14,017 bases of DNA from Akkermansiaceae bacterium. Its GTDB lineage: Bacteria; Verrucomicrobiota; Verrucomicrobiia; Verrucomicrobiales; Akkermansiaceae. Below, one piece after another: positions 13,579 through 14,017 of the stretch. The first letter of the stretch is position 1. Every line of letters starts with the position of its first letter. A program made the translations under genes and the position numbers. Location of the stretch: contig JALZVD010000128.1 in assembly GCA_023300205.1 (NCBI GenBank), positions 1 through 14,017 of the forward strand, given 5' to 3'. The notes beneath the pieces are model-generated. The model searched no databases and was not told where the DNA came from. It worked only from the letters and a program-made list of their open reading frames with translations.

Positions 13579-14017
13579 AGACTTCTTTCCCTGGTACGGT
13601 GGAGATTTTGGCGAGTCAGGTTGTTGAGTCTAGGGTTGATCATGTGGCTTTTGCGAGTTTGTTAAGGCCGTGTGAGGTGTCACGGTGTAAGGCGACTTGT
13701 TGTTATGATGGGGTGCATGTTTCTTCGGAGGAGGCGGGGTATATTCAGGGAATTGTTAGGGAAAGTTTTTCTGGGAGATTAGATGCTGATTTAGTGATTG
13801 AGGTGACTGCGGGAGGTCAGAAGACGGCTACGAGGATGGCGAAGGAGGGGGAGTTAGCGGATGATTTCCCGGTGCATTTTGCTAAGACGCGGTGTGTGTT
13901 TTTGGATGGTGAGGGTTTTTGTGGTTTGCAGAAGTTGGCGCTGGATGAGGGGGTGGATGCTTGGCAGCATAAGCCTTTGACTTGCTGGATGCATCCGTTG
14001 GTTTTGGTTCCTGCTGG
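13575..14017 (+). CDS. Cysteine-cluster protein, DUF3109/YkgJ-like (3'-truncated by window edge)
   Basis: The frame is open from ATG 13575 to the window end, giving 147 complete codons. It starts MKTSFPGTVEILASQVVES. A cysteine set RPCEVSRCKATCCYDG (C33, C38, C42, C43) is followed by RCVFLDGEGFCGLQ (C107, C116) and KPLTCWMHPLVLVP (C137). This layout, with the CCxxG turn and the KPxxCxxxP block, resembles the DUF3109/YkgJ family. Those proteins are thought to bind zinc or an iron-sulfur cluster and have no settled function. The ATG overlaps the recF stop by four bases, with AAGG just upstream inside recF, so translation is probably coupled to recF. Its end and any further cysteines lie outside the window. 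The family assignment is from motif spacing only. Confidence 0.75.
   Translation, partial: MKTSFPGTVEILASQVVESRVDHVAFASLLRPCEVSRCKATCCYDGVHVSSEEAGYIQGIVRESFSGRLDADLVIEVTAGGQKTATRMAKEGELADDFPVHFAKTRCVFLDGEGFCGLQKLALDEGVDAWQHKPLTCWMHPLVLVPA

Overview
The window is about 14 kb of bacterial chromosome with roughly 45-50 % GC. It is densely packed with housekeeping genes and holds no gap longer than about 130 bp. I see no tRNA, rRNA, insertion sequence, phage gene or CRISPR array. The gene content, together with an almost complete lack of Shine-Dalgarno sequences, would fit the PVC group, and I would guess Verrucomicrobiota. That placement is inference from protein flavour, not proof.

Layout from left to right. 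(1) The 3' part of trpB on + (1-1056) enters from the left edge. (2) A convergent minus-strand pair follows: manC (GDP-mannose synthesis), then rsmB (16S rRNA m5C methyltransferase) 19 bp later. (3) A plus-strand block starts at 3540 with a small two-helix membrane protein and an intrinsic terminator. Next come an RmlD-type sugar-nucleotide reductase, whose ATG touches the terminator T-tract, and an SH3/proline-rich lipoprotein. A second strong terminator ends this block at 5705-5743. (4) A minus-strand block runs FKBP-type isomerase, ispF (isoprenoid MEP pathway) and radC. The ispF stop and radC start overlap as ATGA. (5) A second collinear minus-strand block runs KH-domain RNA-binding protein, CstA-family transporter and beta-CASP metallo-beta-lactamase RNase. 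(6) A plus-strand operon begins at 11687: pyrF, recF and a cysteine-cluster protein (DUF3109/YkgJ-like) cut by the right edge. The recF stop and the next start overlap as ATGA.

Most genes serve core metabolism or information processing: tryptophan, UMP, isoprenoid and GDP-mannose synthesis, rRNA methylation, and DNA repair. The envelope proteins are the lipoprotein, the FKBP, the small membrane protein and CstA. The manC and rmlD-like genes stand back to back around the small membrane protein gene and may both feed surface-polysaccharide synthesis.

I found no clear undescribed multi-gene system. The observations most worth a second look concern sequence style and regulation. They are a strong G-over-C bias on the + strand that overrides gene direction, SD-less translation starts, and an excess of CTAG (six ACTAGT hexamers in 474 bp of cstA). 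To these I add a terminator fused to a start codon, an FKBP with substituted active-site residues, and a KH protein/CstA/RNase gene trio.
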